Shown here piece by piece: positions 26,972 to 36,441 of a stretch of 64,000 nt of DNA. Within the stretch, counting starts at the first letter, position 1. Each line of letters opens with the position of its first letter. A program made the position numbers and the translations under genes. Source of the DNA: Alteromonas_E sp965248545 (GTDB lineage Bacteria; Pseudomonadota; Gammaproteobacteria; Enterobacterales; Alteromonadaceae); NCBI GenBank assembly GCA_965248545.1, contig OZ252110.1, forward strand, positions 248,001 through 312,000, given 5' to 3'. Below the pieces are notes generated by a model that saw nothing but the letters and a program-made list of their open reading frames with translations, ran no database searches and was not told the origin of the DNA.

Positions 26972-27583
26972 TTGGCGATAAACACCCATAGCACATATAC
27001 GGTTTATAAACGTATAGCCAACTTGATCTTGATCTTGATGGGCATCGCTATCACGCTGAATTTGTGGTGGGTCGACCAACGCCAAACACGCAGCTATTAC
27101 GACGTTCAAGCGCAACAACTAGGGCGCAGTTTAAGCCAACAAAAAGCGTTAGATATCAGTAGTTACGTTGCTGCCAATAACAGTGAGGCACTGAACTCGG
27201 CTCTGGAGCAACTCCTTTCCGATCCACATGTTGTCGCAGCGCGTGTGTATGATTTCCGCGGTCGCGTCCTAGCCAGTGCTGGATTAGAAGAGGACTTTAT
27301 TGCCAACGCCAAACAACGTGGCGCTGAGCGACTGACGTTTGTCGCCGATATTCAGCGCTCGCAAGCGGATCAAGCAAACCAAACCATTGGCTATCTGCAG
27401 TTGCAACTCGCCAGTGAATCCGTGATGGCCCACCATCAGGCCTACCAACAACAGCTTACTCAACAGCGTATGGTATTCATGTTACTAGCCGCGCTAGGGG
27501 CCCTATACGTGACGCGGGCGTTCTACAAATTGCGTTTTCAGATCCAGCGTCGCCTGCGCGCGAAACGTTGGCTAAACCGATAA
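26972..27583 (+). CDS. SMP-type inner-membrane protein (YtjB family)
   Basis: The 203 residues show a membrane segment at about 14-31 (LILILMGIAITLNLWW), a periplasmic region (residues 35-160) and a second membrane segment near 165-183 (MVFMLLAALGALYV), followed by a very basic C-terminus (LRFQIQRRLRAKRW). This matches the SMP family encoded next to serB. Function unknown. The start is uncertain: TTG at 26972 is the only usual start in frame, without a good ribosome site; an overlapping nine-codon reading frame from ATG at 26955 may couple translation. Confidence 0.75.
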   Translation: MAINTHSTYTVYKRIANLILILMGIAITLNLWWVDQRQTRSYYDVQAQQLGRSLSQQKALDISSYVAANNSEALNSALEQLLSDPHVVAARVYDFRGRVLASAGLEEDFIANAKQRGAERLTFVADIQRSQADQANQTIGYLQLQLASESVMAHHQAYQQQLTQQRMVFMLLAALGALYVTRAFYKLRFQIQRRLRAKRWLNR

Positions 27584-28339
27584 GCTGAGATAATTTTCGG
27601 TCGTCCTCGCTGCAACCGTAGCGACGTCAGTCCCCAATAAATCGGCAAGTGCTTTTGCGATGATGGGCAGTCGCTCAGGAGTATTGCGTTGTCCTTGAAA
27701 GCCCGCAACCGGCATATCGGGTGAATCAGTCTCCAGAACTAAATGTTCTAAACCCACGAACTCAATCGCCTGACGCGTCTTATTTGCCCGTGGATAGGTA
27801 ATAGTGCCACCGATGCCGAGCAAAAAGCCGCGCTCGACATAGGATTTAGCGACTTCTTTGCTGCCTGAAAATGCATGAATGATCCCGCGCCCGACAAACT
27901 GCTGCTGATTGAACAACTGGTGGATATGATGGTGGGTCTTCCGTGCGTGAAGAATCAGCGGTTTATGATAGTGTTTCGCAAGCGCTATCATCGCTTCAAA
28001 CACGTGGTTTTGTTGGCCTAAATCAGCGCTGATAACGGCGTCGAGACCACATTCACCAACCGCAAATATATCCTGATGATACGCATCAAACAACTGCGTC
28101 AACTCAGTCATTTGCTCTTCCAGACTAACGTCGTCAAACTCGGCGAGAAAATAAGGGTGGAGCCCCAGAGATACATCAATCGTGGGTTGTTTAGCTAGTT
28201 CAAGTAATGCCGACCAGCGCTTGGCGGTGGTGCCAGGAATGTGAAATCGCGACACACCCAATTGCTGCGCCCGGTCGAGCACAAGCTGACGATCATCGGC
28301 AAAGTCATCCAAGTCCAGATGACAATGCGAGTCAATCAT
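27572..28339 (-). CDS. TatD-family metal-dependent hydrolase (YjjV-like)
   Basis: The TIM-barrel deoxyribonuclease family is marked by MIDSHCHLDLDDF at the start (two metal-binding histidines), GECGLD (metal glutamate), LILHARKTHH and HAFSGS, and LVLETDSPDMP. Length is about 255 residues. I prefer ATG at 28339, since the family begins just before DSHCH; a GTG at 28375, inside pdxH, is also open. The sequence is closer to E. coli YjjV than to TatD. It converges with the smp-like gene, overlapping by 12 bases. Confidence 0.9.
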   Translation of the reverse strand: MIDSHCHLDLDDFADDRQLVLDRAQQLGVSRFHIPGTTAKRWSALLELAKQPTIDVSLGLHPYFLAEFDDVSLEEQMTELTQLFDAYHQDIFAVGECGLDAVISADLGQQNHVFEAMIALAKHYHKPLILHARKTHHHIHQLFNQQQFVGRGIIHAFSGSKEVAKSYVERGFLLGIGGTITYPRANKTRQAIEFVGLEHLVLETDSPDMPVAGFQGQRNTPERLPIIAKALADLLGTDVATVAARTTENYLSLSV

Positions 28340-28347
28340 GCTGGGCG

Positions 28348-29001
28348 CTAGGGCATCAGCCGCTGTGTCTGCCACGTGCCATCTGTCCCAAGGTTATACT
28401 CAAAACGGTCGTGCATGCGGTGTTCACCACCTTGCCAAAACTCGATTTGATGAGGCTTAACCAAGTAGCCTCCCCAGAAATCTGGAACCGGTACTTCGCC
28501 TTTCGCAAACTTGTCTTTGAGTTGACTAAACTGTGTCATCAGTAGTTCACGAGTGGAAATTGGTTTGCTTTGTTTCGATGCCCACGCCGCTAATTGGCTC
28601 TCTTTCGGCCGCGACAAAAAGTACTTTGCTACCGCCGTGCGAGACAACGCCTCTGCCGTGCCACAAACGCGCACTTGACGCTCGAGTAAATACCATGGGA
28701 AGTGCAAAGAAATTTTGTCATTGTGCTTTAGCTCTGAGGCTTTACGGCTGCCCAGATTAGTGAAAAACACGAAACCGTCTGGGTTAACGTCTTTCAACAA
28801 TACAATCCGCTGTGAAGGCTGACCGTCAGCGTCAACCGTCGCAACAGTCATGGCAGTTGGGTCAGGAATGCCACTGTCAATGACGTCTTTTAACCAGCGG
28901 TCAAATAAGTCCATGGGGTTGGAAGTCAAATCACCGTCTGTCAAACTGCCTTTCGTATAACTACGACGTAAATCTGCCAAATCCGTCATTCCAAGCCTCA
29001 C
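28348..29001 (-). CDS. pdxH: Pyridoxamine/pyridoxine 5'-phosphate oxidase
   Basis: This 217-residue FMN enzyme makes pyridoxal 5'-phosphate, the vitamin B6 cofactor. Conserved segments are RRSYTKGSLTDGDL at the start, the FMN-binding QRIVLLKDVNPDGFVFFTN, and the C-terminal FWQGGEHRMHDRFEY. The start overlaps the era stop by four bases. In most gammaproteobacteria recO and pdxJ follow era; here another gene of the same B6 pathway occupies that place. Confidence 0.95.
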   Translation of the reverse strand: MRLGMTDLADLRRSYTKGSLTDGDLTSNPMDLFDRWLKDVIDSGIPDPTAMTVATVDADGQPSQRIVLLKDVNPDGFVFFTNLGSRKASELKHNDKISLHFPWYLLERQVRVCGTAEALSRTAVAKYFLSRPKESQLAAWASKQSKPISTRELLMTQFSQLKDKFAKGEVPVPDFWGGYLVKPHQIEFWQGGEHRMHDRFEYNLGTDGTWQTQRLMP

Positions 29002-29900
29002 TCCTCTGAATAGCCGAGTGAACGCAAAGCGCGTTCGTCATCTGCCCAACCACTTTTAACCTTGACCCACATCTCTAAGAACACTTTGCTATCAAAAAGT
29101 GCTTCCATGTCTTTTCGTGCTTCGGCGCCAATTTTCTTCAAATGCTGGCCGCCTTTGCCGATGACCATTCGTTTTTGCGAATCACGCTCAACCAAAATTA
29201 AGCCACCAATTCTCAACATACCGGTTTCGGTTTGCAAAAACTGTTCGATCTCTACGGTCACGGAGTATGGCAATTCATCCCCGGTGAAGCGCATTAGCTT
29301 CTCCCGAATGATCTCGGCAGCCATAAACCGACTAGAGCGGTCGGTAATGTAGTCTTCAGGAAAATAAAACTCGCTGGGCGGTTGGGCATCAATCACCAAG
29401 TTTCTCAGCGTATCGACGTTCTTTCCGGACTTGGCGCATATGGGAATGGTTTGAGCAAAATCATATTGTTCATTTAGCCATGTCAACTGACTGATGAGCG
29501 CTTCTTGTTCAGCAACTTTGTCGGTTTTGTTGACAACCAACCAGCAGGGAATACCAGAGTCCTTGATCTTGCTGAGTACCAACGCATCATCGTCGGTCCA
29601 GCGCGTCCCTTCAACCACAAACAAAACCAAGCTTACTTCGCCCAAGGAGCTCGACGCAGCTCGATTCATAAACCGATTGATCGTGCGTTTTTCCTCGCTG
29701 TGAAGTCCCGGTGTGTCTACGTATATCGTCTGACAATTGTCACGCGTATCGATACCTAGAATACGGTGACGTGTCGTTTGTGGTTTCCGCGACGTAATAC
29801 TGACTTTTTGCTCAAGCAAACGATTCAGTAGCGTGGACTTGCCCACGTTAGGTCGGCCAACAATGGCGACCATCCCGCAACGGGTCTCGAGTTCAGTCAT
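28998..29900 (-). CDS. era: GTPase Era
   Basis: This 300-residue GTPase binds 16S rRNA near its 3' end and helps assemble the small ribosomal subunit. GTPase motifs: GRPNVGKST at residues 15-23 (G1), DTPGLH near 62 (G3) and NKTDK near 124 (G4). The C-terminal KH domain includes VIGKGGQHLKKIGAEAR near 250. It overlaps rnc upstream by four bases and pdxH downstream by four. Confidence 0.97.
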   Translation of the reverse strand: MTELETRCGMVAIVGRPNVGKSTLLNRLLEQKVSITSRKPQTTRHRILGIDTRDNCQTIYVDTPGLHSEEKRTINRFMNRAASSSLGEVSLVLFVVEGTRWTDDDALVLSKIKDSGIPCWLVVNKTDKVAEQEALISQLTWLNEQYDFAQTIPICAKSGKNVDTLRNLVIDAQPPSEFYFPEDYITDRSSRFMAAEIIREKLMRFTGDELPYSVTVEIEQFLQTETGMLRIGGLILVERDSQKRMVIGKGGQHLKKIGAEARKDMEALFDSKVFLEMWVKVKSGWADDERALRSLGYSEE

Positions 29901-30604
29901 GATTTTGCTCGTTGTTGAATAAGGGCTAGCATTTGCTGCGCTGCGTCTTGTTCAGCTCTGCGCCGACTAGGCCCTGACCCTTTGGTCATTTCACTACTCG
30001 CCGCTGATTGACAGCTGACGACAAAGGTCTGATCGTGCTCTTTACCGCTTACACTGACAACGTCATAGGTCGGTAACGCTAGTTTTCGCGATTGCAAAAA
30101 CTCTTGCAGCTGAGTTTTAGAATCCTTGGCGGTTTGGTCTGGGTCGAGCGCTTCGATGTCCCGTTGCAAGATTTGCAACGTAACTGCTCTAACGGTTTCC
30201 ATATCTGAGTCCAGATAAATAGCGCCTAAGATGGCTTCAACCACGTCCGCAAGAATCGACGCACGTCGGTGTCCGCCACTTTTAAGTTCGCCTGGCCCCA
30301 AAAACAAATAGTCACCAAGACCCACTCGCTGCGCGACATTGGCCAAGGTTACCCCTTTAACCAGCGACGCTCGCATGCGTGTGAGTTTACCTTCCGGCTG
30401 ATTTGGAAAACGTTGATACAAGAGTTCAGCGATAACCATGCCTAAGATTGCATCACCTAAAAACTCCAAGCGCTCATTATGCGCTTTTGCAGCACTGCGA
30501 TGCGTCAGGGCTTGCTGTAATAACGCCTGGTTATCGAATGAATAACCAAAATGTTTATTGATATGCCGAACGGCTTGGTCTAATTGCTGATTGGTACTGG
30601 TCAT
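29897..30604 (-). CDS. rnc: Ribonuclease III
   Basis: This 235-residue double-strand-specific endoribonuclease processes rRNA and some mRNAs. The signature ERLEFLGDAIL is at residues 44-54 and the second acidic cluster ADVVEAILGAIYLD begins at residue 119 (D120, E123). The C-terminal double-stranded RNA-binding domain begins about residue 160. It follows lepB by 15 bases and overlaps era, in the normal lepB-rnc-era order. Confidence 0.97.
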   Translation of the reverse strand: MTSTNQQLDQAVRHINKHFGYSFDNQALLQQALTHRSAAKAHNERLEFLGDAILGMVIAELLYQRFPNQPEGKLTRMRASLVKGVTLANVAQRVGLGDYLFLGPGELKSGGHRRASILADVVEAILGAIYLDSDMETVRAVTLQILQRDIEALDPDQTAKDSKTQLQEFLQSRKLALPTYDVVSVSGKEHDQTFVVSCQSAASSEMTKGSGPSRRRAEQDAAQQMLALIQQRAKS

Positions 30605-30619
30605 CTGCTAACCCCGAGA

Positions 30620-31528
30620 TCAGTCAATGCCACCCACCCGACTGAAGCGAATCCCAGTCGGAACCCAGCGTGGCAAAAAGCTATCCGAACTGCGCTCAAA
30701 TTCAAAGCTAATCCAAATTGCGACGGCCTTACCAACCAAATGCTCATCTTTGACAAAGCCCCAAAACCGGCTGTCTGTGCTGTTGTCGCGATTATCGCCC
30801 AATACGAAATACTCATTTTCAGGAACGATCCATTGATTCAACAAGGTTCCAGGTTGATTGTAGTACCGAGAAGTCGGTACCGGGCGACCCGGATTTTTGA
30901 GGATATCATGGCTCACCTCACCCAATTGTTCGGTGAAGCGCTGGAGTCGATTCATATCTTGGACAAATTCGTCATTGCTCACATACGTCAGCGGGACGGC
31001 GAAGCGTTTGCCACATGTCTCGCCGGTTGCACAGGCTGGCGTGATATAGATTTGTTTGTTGCGATACTCAACCGTATCACCCGGCAAACCAACAACGCGC
31101 TTGATGTAGTCCATGCGCGTATCTTCTGGGTATTTAAATACCACCACATCGCCGCGCTCGGGTTCTCCGGTTTCAATAAATTTATGTCTGGCAACCGGAT
31201 CTTTGAGGCCATAAGCGAATTTTTCCACCAAAATGAAATCACCAACCAACAAGGTTGGCATCATTGATCCCGAGGGAATTTGGAAAGGCTCGTAGATAAA
31301 CGAACGCAATACCAACACGAAAGCGATAACTGGGAACACCTGTTTGGCGGTGTCGACAACATACGGGTCTTCCACATGTACATCGACCACGCCCGCTTCT
31401 CCGCCTGTTGTCGAAGTGGCTTGGACGCGTAGCTTGCGTTTTTGTGCGAAGAACAATGCATCCACAAGCCATATCACACCGGAAACGACGGTTAGGATAA
31501 CCAACAACAGTGAGAAGTAATTCGCCAT
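30620..31528 (-). CDS. lepB: Signal peptidase I
   Basis: This 302-residue inner-membrane protease removes signal peptides from exported proteins. Two N-terminal membrane segments lie at about residues 4-25 and 64-80. The catalytic serine is Ser88 in IPSGSMMPTL and the catalytic lysine is Lys143 in DYIKRVVGLPGD; the C-terminal GDNRDNSTDSR box is present. Its start overlaps the last base of lepA. Confidence 0.97.
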   Translation of the reverse strand: MANYFSLLLVILTVVSGVIWLVDALFFAQKRKLRVQATSTTGGEAGVVDVHVEDPYVVDTAKQVFPVIAFVLVLRSFIYEPFQIPSGSMMPTLLVGDFILVEKFAYGLKDPVARHKFIETGEPERGDVVVFKYPEDTRMDYIKRVVGLPGDTVEYRNKQIYITPACATGETCGKRFAVPLTYVSNDEFVQDMNRLQRFTEQLGEVSHDILKNPGRPVPTSRYYNQPGTLLNQWIVPENEYFVLGDNRDNSTDSRFWGFVKDEHLVGKAVAIWISFEFERSSDSFLPRWVPTGIRFSRVGGID

Positions 31529-33324
31529 TATTTACCTACTTTTAATACTGCAAGGAAAGCGTCTTGTGGCAACTCGACGTTACCCACTTGCTTCATACGC
31601 TTTTTACCTTCCTTTTGCTTCTGTAAGAGTTTTTTCTTACGACTGACATCACCACCATAACACTTCGCGATTACGTTTTTACGTAACTGCTTCACCGTGC
31701 TGCGCGCTATGACATGGTTACCAATTGCCGCCTGAATCGCGATGTCGAACATCTGTCTCGGGATCAACTCACGTAGCTTTTCCACCAGCTCTCGCCCTCT
31801 AAACTGGGCATTGTCACGGTGAGTAATTACCGCCAAGGCATCTACTCGCTCACCATTGATGAGAATATCCAATCGGACCATGTCTGCCGAATTGAATCGC
31901 TTGAAGTTGTAATCCAGCGACGCAAAGCCGCGGCTGGTTGATTTCAAACGGTCAAAGAAATCCAATACGACTTCTGCCATCGGTAATTCATAGGTCAGGG
32001 CTACTTGTTTACCGTGGTACGCCATGTTGACCTGTACGCCGCGTTTTTCGACACATAAGGTAATGACATTACCCAAATAGTCTTGTGGCACGAGAATATT
32101 CGCTTCGACGATAGGTTCACGAATTTCTTCAATATCGTTAACTGCAGGCAATTTCGATGGATTGTCCACCTGCATAACCTCGCCTTTGGTCGTCACCACC
32201 TCATACACAACCGTCGGCGCTGTTGTGATCAAATCAAGGTCATATTCACGCTCGAGACGTTCTTGGATGATTTCCATGTGGAGCATGCCAAGGAACCCAA
32301 TCCGGAATCCAAAGCCAAGTGCCGCAGAGCTCTCTGGCTCGTAGAACAAGGACGCATCATTCAGACTGAGTTTAGCCAACGCGTCGCGGAAATCTTCATA
32401 CTCATCAGAGCTAACCGGGAATAACCCGGCATAAACCTGCGGTTTAACTTTTTGGAAACCCGGTAGCGCTTCATCTGCCGGTGTACGAGCGAGCGTAATC
32501 GTATCGCCCACCGGTGCACCATGGATTTCCTTTATGCCAGCGATGACATAGCCAACTTCACCCGCCTTTAGAACACCTGTGTCGTGTTGTTTTGGGGTAA
32601 ACACACCAACCTTATCCACTTGATGAACTTGGCCATTTGACATGATTTGAATGCGATCTTTAGCCGTCAGTGTCCCTTGAACAATCCGTACTAAAGAGAC
32701 GACGCCTTGATAGTTATCGAACCATGAATCAACAATCAGTGCTTTCAGCGGTGCATCAACATCCCCTTCTGGTGGCGGGATCTTAGCAACGATTTCTTCC
32801 AGTACTTCTTCGATTCCGACGCCCGTTTTTGCCGAGCACTTAACCGCTTCGACAGCATCGATGCCGACAATATCTTCGATTTCCTCTGCAACCCGCTCAG
32901 GCTCTGCTTGCGGCAAGTCGATTTTATTCAGGATAGGCACAACTTCCATATCCATATCGATGGCGGTGTAGCAGTTTGCCAGTGTTTGGGCTTCTACCCC
33001 TTGGCCCGCATCAACAACGAGCAACGCGCCTTCACAGGCGGCGAGCGAGCGAGATACCTCGTATGTGAAATCGACGTGTCCTGGCGTATCGATGAAGTTC
33101 AATTGATACGTTTCACCGTCTTTCGCCTTGTAGTTCAGCGTTACGCTTTGTGCCTTGATTGTGATACCACGCTCACGCTCCAAATCCATTGAATCTAGAA
33201 CTTGGGCTGCCATTTCGCGGTCGGAAAGCCCGCCGCAGGTCTGAATGAGGCGATCAGATAAAGTCGATTTACCGTGATCGATGTGAGCAATGATACTGAA
33301 ATTACGAATATGCTTATGTTGCAT
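31528..33324 (-). CDS. lepA: Elongation factor 4 (LepA)
   Basis: This 598-residue ribosomal GTPase back-translocates stalled ribosomes and affects initiation. G1 is AHIDHGKST at residues 13-21, G3 is DTPGHVDF near 79, G4 is NKIDLP near 133. The lepA-specific C-terminal domain ends VSRKKKLLQKQKEGKKRMK, typical of EF4. It begins the lepA-lepB-rnc-era-pdxH series, each gene overlapping or close to the next. Confidence 0.98.
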   Translation of the reverse strand: MQHKHIRNFSIIAHIDHGKSTLSDRLIQTCGGLSDREMAAQVLDSMDLERERGITIKAQSVTLNYKAKDGETYQLNFIDTPGHVDFTYEVSRSLAACEGALLVVDAGQGVEAQTLANCYTAIDMDMEVVPILNKIDLPQAEPERVAEEIEDIVGIDAVEAVKCSAKTGVGIEEVLEEIVAKIPPPEGDVDAPLKALIVDSWFDNYQGVVSLVRIVQGTLTAKDRIQIMSNGQVHQVDKVGVFTPKQHDTGVLKAGEVGYVIAGIKEIHGAPVGDTITLARTPADEALPGFQKVKPQVYAGLFPVSSDEYEDFRDALAKLSLNDASLFYEPESSAALGFGFRIGFLGMLHMEIIQERLEREYDLDLITTAPTVVYEVVTTKGEVMQVDNPSKLPAVNDIEEIREPIVEANILVPQDYLGNVITLCVEKRGVQVNMAYHGKQVALTYELPMAEVVLDFFDRLKSTSRGFASLDYNFKRFNSADMVRLDILINGERVDALAVITHRDNAQFRGRELVEKLRELIPRQMFDIAIQAAIGNHVIARSTVKQLRKNVIAKCYGGDVSRKKKLLQKQKEGKKRMKQVGNVELPQDAFLAVLKVGK

Positions 33325-33417
33325 TAGCGTCTGAAACTACCTGATAAAAGTGAAAAGAAATTTGAGAGACTCAAAAACGGGCGAATTTTACTCTTTACCG
33401 CGTCGGAATGCGAGTTT

Positions 33418-33897
33418 TTACGCTTGAGAAGCTAAATTGGATGACGCGGGTGACGCTAAAAGTACCCCAAGCAAGATAGGTTGATAGTGCTGTTGCTCCT
33501 GCCCCTTGATATACCGTGACAATCCGACGAATGTCGCCATGGTTGAAAGTAACGTCATTAGTACTACGGCCCATTCACCTTGAATGCCAATCGCCGGTAA
33601 TACCGTACTAAACAGCGCCGCGCTAATAACCAAACTCAACAAAGGTACTATGTACAGCAACAATGAGGCTTTCATAAGTGCCTGTTCAGGAATACCTAAT
33701 CGCACCCGAGTGCCAACCTGTACTGGCAGATCAGTCTTAAAACGCAGGGTTTCGCTGCGCGGAGTCAGGGCCCGGGAAATGGCTCCGGTGCCACAATCCG
33801 ATTGTGCTTGGCAACTACCACAGGTCGTTTTGATTTCAGTTTCGACTAAAATCTCATCCTGTTCTATCGCAATGACTGTGCCGACTTCTTCGATCAT
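33418..33897 (-). CDS. rseC: Sigma-E positive regulator RseC
   Basis: This 159-residue inner-membrane protein has a cysteine cluster TTCGSCQAQSDCG (Cys26, Cys29, Cys35) in the N-terminal cytoplasmic part, as in RseC/MucC, and two membrane segments at about 75-97 and 103-122. It promotes sigma-E activity in other species by opposing RseB; the cysteines may carry an iron-sulphur cluster, as in the related RsxE system. It ends the rpoE-rseA-rseB-rseC operon. Confidence 0.9.
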   Translation of the reverse strand: MIEEVGTVIAIEQDEILVETEIKTTCGSCQAQSDCGTGAISRALTPRSETLRFKTDLPVQVGTRVRLGIPEQALMKASLLLYIVPLLSLVISAALFSTVLPAIGIQGEWAVVLMTLLSTMATFVGLSRYIKGQEQQHYQPILLGVLLASPASSNLASQA

Positions 33898-33901
33898 GCT
33901 G

Positions 33902-34981
33902 TTAATTCACCCGCGCTGACAACGATGCAGCAATCTGATTCGCTGTCTGCGGCGGAACCTCGCCAATAACGGTTATTTGTAGATTTCCTTCTATACGCGT
34001 CAACACGGTTTTCGATTCATGTCGATAGGCATTGTTTTGTAGACCAGGGGCACTAACGGGCATCACGTAAACTGAAACAGACACTAAACCATCACTGAGC
34101 ATTGCATATTCAACCACTTGGCCTGTGTCTGCCAAACGATGCGTATTACGCTTAACTTCAATCATACCTACAGGTAAGTATGCAATGTTCCAATTGTGTT
34201 GGTGATGGCGATTGGGAATTTTCGTGACCGCCGGCAAAACGTCATGATTAATCCGATCAAAATACGGATCGGGTGTTGCACTCAAGCTCATCTGCGTTAC
34301 TTGGATTTGTTCGAGGACTTTACCGCCAAGATCCAACATGTTCAGTTTGAGTGGCATACCGGATTCTTCATCCAACCACAGCTGATATGCATAGCGAGAA
34401 TTGTCACGACTGATAATACGAATTTGCTGAGCGGCACGACCTGAAACGCGGCTACGCCCAACTGCGATAAAGTCATAGGCGGTCTGCAAACTCAAGGGAT
34501 CAGTCAACAATTCGGTAGGAAATGGTCCATCAATCAAGGAGCCACTCAAACTGTACGGCCTTACATCCGGTTCAAATACGCTGATCACCCGGTTAACGCG
34601 AATGTATTCCTTGCCAGGTCCATTCAACACCGACAAGTGTTCCATACTAACGCCTTTGTCGAATACACCATGACGCCAAAGATAGGGCGTCGTGTCTGAA
34701 CCACCATGGCTCTGTACCATGGAGACCAAGTAGTTAAGTTCGGTAATGGCTTGTGACATCTTCAACAACCATTCGCCCCCACTTAGTTTGGCGCTGCTGC
34801 TAACCGCCGGTGCCTGTTGGGAGGTTGAAGCCTCGCTTGGCTCAGATTGTGTTGCTGATTCAGCTTGTGCCGGTGGGTTTTGCACGGGCTCTTGTGCACT
34901 TACCAGGCCGGAAAAAAATAAAACCGCGACAAATGTCAGCGGTTTTATCGAATTAAGGTGCCTAAACACAGTGTTCATCAA
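33902..34981 (-). CDS. rseB: Sigma-E regulatory protein RseB
   Basis: This 359-residue periplasmic protein protects RseA from cleavage until misassembled porins or lipopolysaccharide displace it. A signal peptide occupies about residues 1-29 (ending FFSGLVSAQEP), followed by a glutamine- and alanine-rich linker to about residue 65 that E. coli RseB lacks. The MucB/RseB domains follow: one lipoprotein-carrier-like N-domain and a C-domain from about 240. It lies between rseA and rseC. Confidence 0.92.
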   Translation of the reverse strand: MMNTVFRHLNSIKPLTFVAVLFFSGLVSAQEPVQNPPAQAESATQSEPSEASTSQQAPAVSSSAKLSGGEWLLKMSQAITELNYLVSMVQSHGGSDTTPYLWRHGVFDKGVSMEHLSVLNGPGKEYIRVNRVISVFEPDVRPYSLSGSLIDGPFPTELLTDPLSLQTAYDFIAVGRSRVSGRAAQQIRIISRDNSRYAYQLWLDEESGMPLKLNMLDLGGKVLEQIQVTQMSLSATPDPYFDRINHDVLPAVTKIPNRHHQHNWNIAYLPVGMIEVKRNTHRLADTGQVVEYAMLSDGLVSVSVYVMPVSAPGLQNNAYRHESKTVLTRIEGNLQITVIGEVPPQTANQIAASLSARVN

Positions 34982-34987
34982 TAATGA

Positions 34988-35599
34988 TTACTCAGGCTGT
35001 TGATTGGAGTCGTCGTTTTGCGCTTCGGCTTCCGCGTTGTTACCTTGAACTTGCGCTTGTTGAATTTGCAACTGACGTTCATGATCAGCGATCAACGCGT
35101 TCAATTGACGGCGCTGTTCAAGTAACGCCGCCATATCGTTGCGTGTCACCGGCCGCGTTTGTTCCAGACTCACTGGCGCAAGCCCTCCCTGAGGACCCGC
35201 TAACGGTGGTGCAGTCACGAAAGGTTGTGTCTCTTCTACCGTTTGGCTGTTGAAATTCTGGAAACCGAGAATCGCGACAGCCGCAACAGACGCAGCGACC
35301 AACAGTTGCCCCGATTGTTTGACCAAAGGAATCACTTGGCCAATCACCGGAATGTCAGCAATGCGACGCTTAGGCGCGAGGATCGCAGGTTCTTGTTCGA
35401 TTGCTTGAGCGATATTAGCGGCAATATCAAACGAAGGCTCGTCGGCTAACTCACCACGCAGTCCGTCACGGATCACATGGTAGCGTTGCCATTTGGCAGA
35501 TAATTCGGGATCGCGGCTGATCGATTTGATCAGCTCATCATTGTTGCCGGCTTGTTCGCCATCAACGAATGCTGAGAAATTTTCCTGCTGTTGCGTCAT
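34988..35599 (-). CDS. rseA: Anti-sigma-E factor RseA
   Basis: This 203-residue single-pass membrane protein binds and inactivates RpoE. The N-terminal cytoplasmic anti-sigma domain covers about residues 1-75 (SAFVDGEQAGNNDELIKSI, WQRYHVIRDGLRGE). The membrane segment is about residues 97-113 and the periplasmic part is rich in glutamine and asparagine. Envelope stress triggers its stepwise cleavage by DegS and RseP in related organisms. It lies 69 bases downstream of rpoE. Confidence 0.92.
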   Translation of the reverse strand: MTQQQENFSAFVDGEQAGNNDELIKSISRDPELSAKWQRYHVIRDGLRGELADEPSFDIAANIAQAIEQEPAILAPKRRIADIPVIGQVIPLVKQSGQLLVAASVAAVAILGFQNFNSQTVEETQPFVTAPPLAGPQGGLAPVSLEQTRPVTRNDMAALLEQRRQLNALIADHERQLQIQQAQVQGNNAEAEAQNDDSNQQPE

Positions 35600-35668
35600 A
35601 AAACACTCTTTTTTGACTCACGCCGTTATATTAACGGCTGTTTAATCAATCATCAATGCTGAATCAGA

Positions 35669-36247
35669 TTACTGCTGCATCAATGGTTGAATGACTTTAT
35701 CTATCGCTTCACGAGCTCTAAATATTCTCGACCGAACCGTTCCAACTGGACACTCCATCACGGCAGCGATCTCTTCGTAGCTCAGACCTTCCATTTCTCT
35801 AAGCGTAATTGCCATACGTAAATCTTCGGGCAATTTATCCACGACTTTAAACAATGTCGTTTCTATTTCGTTTGACAGTAACGAACGTTCGGGTGTGCTG
35901 TTGTCGTGCAACGCTTCACCACCATCATAATAGTCCGCTTCCTGTGCATCGATGTCACTACCGGGTGGTTTCCGCCCCTGTGACACCAAGTAATTCTTCG
36001 CTGTATTCACCGCAATGCGGTACAGCCATGTATAAAATGCACTGTCGCCTCGAAAACTCGGTAACGCTCTATAAGCCTTGATAAAAGCTTCTTGCGTTAC
36101 ATCGGCAACATCTCCCGAACTCTTCACATACCGGCCGACCAAGTGCATGACTTTGTGTTGGTAGCGAACCACCAGCAAATTGAATGCGTTCTTGTCACCG
36201 CGTTGTACTTTTTCAACCAATTGTTGGTCTGTAATCTGCTCGCTCAT
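35669..36247 (-). CDS. rpoE: RNA polymerase sigma-E factor
   Basis: This 192-residue ECF sigma factor directs the envelope stress response. Region 2 includes FNLLVVRYQHKV and AFIKAYRALPSFRGDSAFYTW; region 4 includes LREMEGLSYEEIAAVMECPVG. It is nearly the length of the E. coli protein. I chose ATG at 36247 (MSEQITDQ), by match to the family; ATG at 36256 lies only two bases from the AAGGAG and adds three residues. A sigma-E promoter at 36298-36326 indicates that it drives its own operon. Confidence 0.96.
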   Translation of the reverse strand: MSEQITDQQLVEKVQRGDKNAFNLLVVRYQHKVMHLVGRYVKSSGDVADVTQEAFIKAYRALPSFRGDSAFYTWLYRIAVNTAKNYLVSQGRKPPGSDIDAQEADYYDGGEALHDNSTPERSLLSNEIETTLFKVVDKLPEDLRMAITLREMEGLSYEEIAAVMECPVGTVRSRIFRAREAIDKVIQPLMQQ

Positions 36248-36274
36248 CCGAGCCATATCTCCTTACTACATCAC

Positions 36275-36289
36275 TGCACGGCCCGTGCA
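36275..36289. promoter_or_regulatory. Hairpin in the rpoE leader
   Basis: Seven-base perfect arms TGCACGG and CCGTGCA with a single central base lie 28 to 42 bases before the rpoE start, inside the predicted transcript. It may be an operator or a small RNA structure; function unknown. Confidence 0.35.
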
Positions 36290-36297
36290 AGCAATTG

Positions 36298-36326
36298 AAT
36301 AGACTTTGGGGATCGCTAAAAGTTCG
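36298..36326 (-). promoter_or_regulatory. Sigma-E-dependent promoter of rpoE
   Basis: On the minus strand GAACTTTT is followed by a 16-base spacer (counted from GAACTT) and TCTAT. This is very close to the enterobacterial sigma-E consensus GGAACTT-N16-TCTGA, and its position about 50 bases upstream of rpoE fits autoregulation, as known in E. coli. Confidence 0.75.
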
Positions 36327-36441
36327 ATAATATTTAAAAAAACTTAATAAAAACTGAACGCAAGCGGGTGATTGAACAGTAATGATACCCTTAGATCGCA
36401 CTTTTTTATAGGCTCTGCCGCGTTTTACTTATTGGAATACT

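Noticed and set aside
30584..31267. A 227-codon open frame on the plus strand
   Set aside because: It lies opposite lepB, has no recognisable family and no ribosome site; it is a shadow of the lepB coding pattern.
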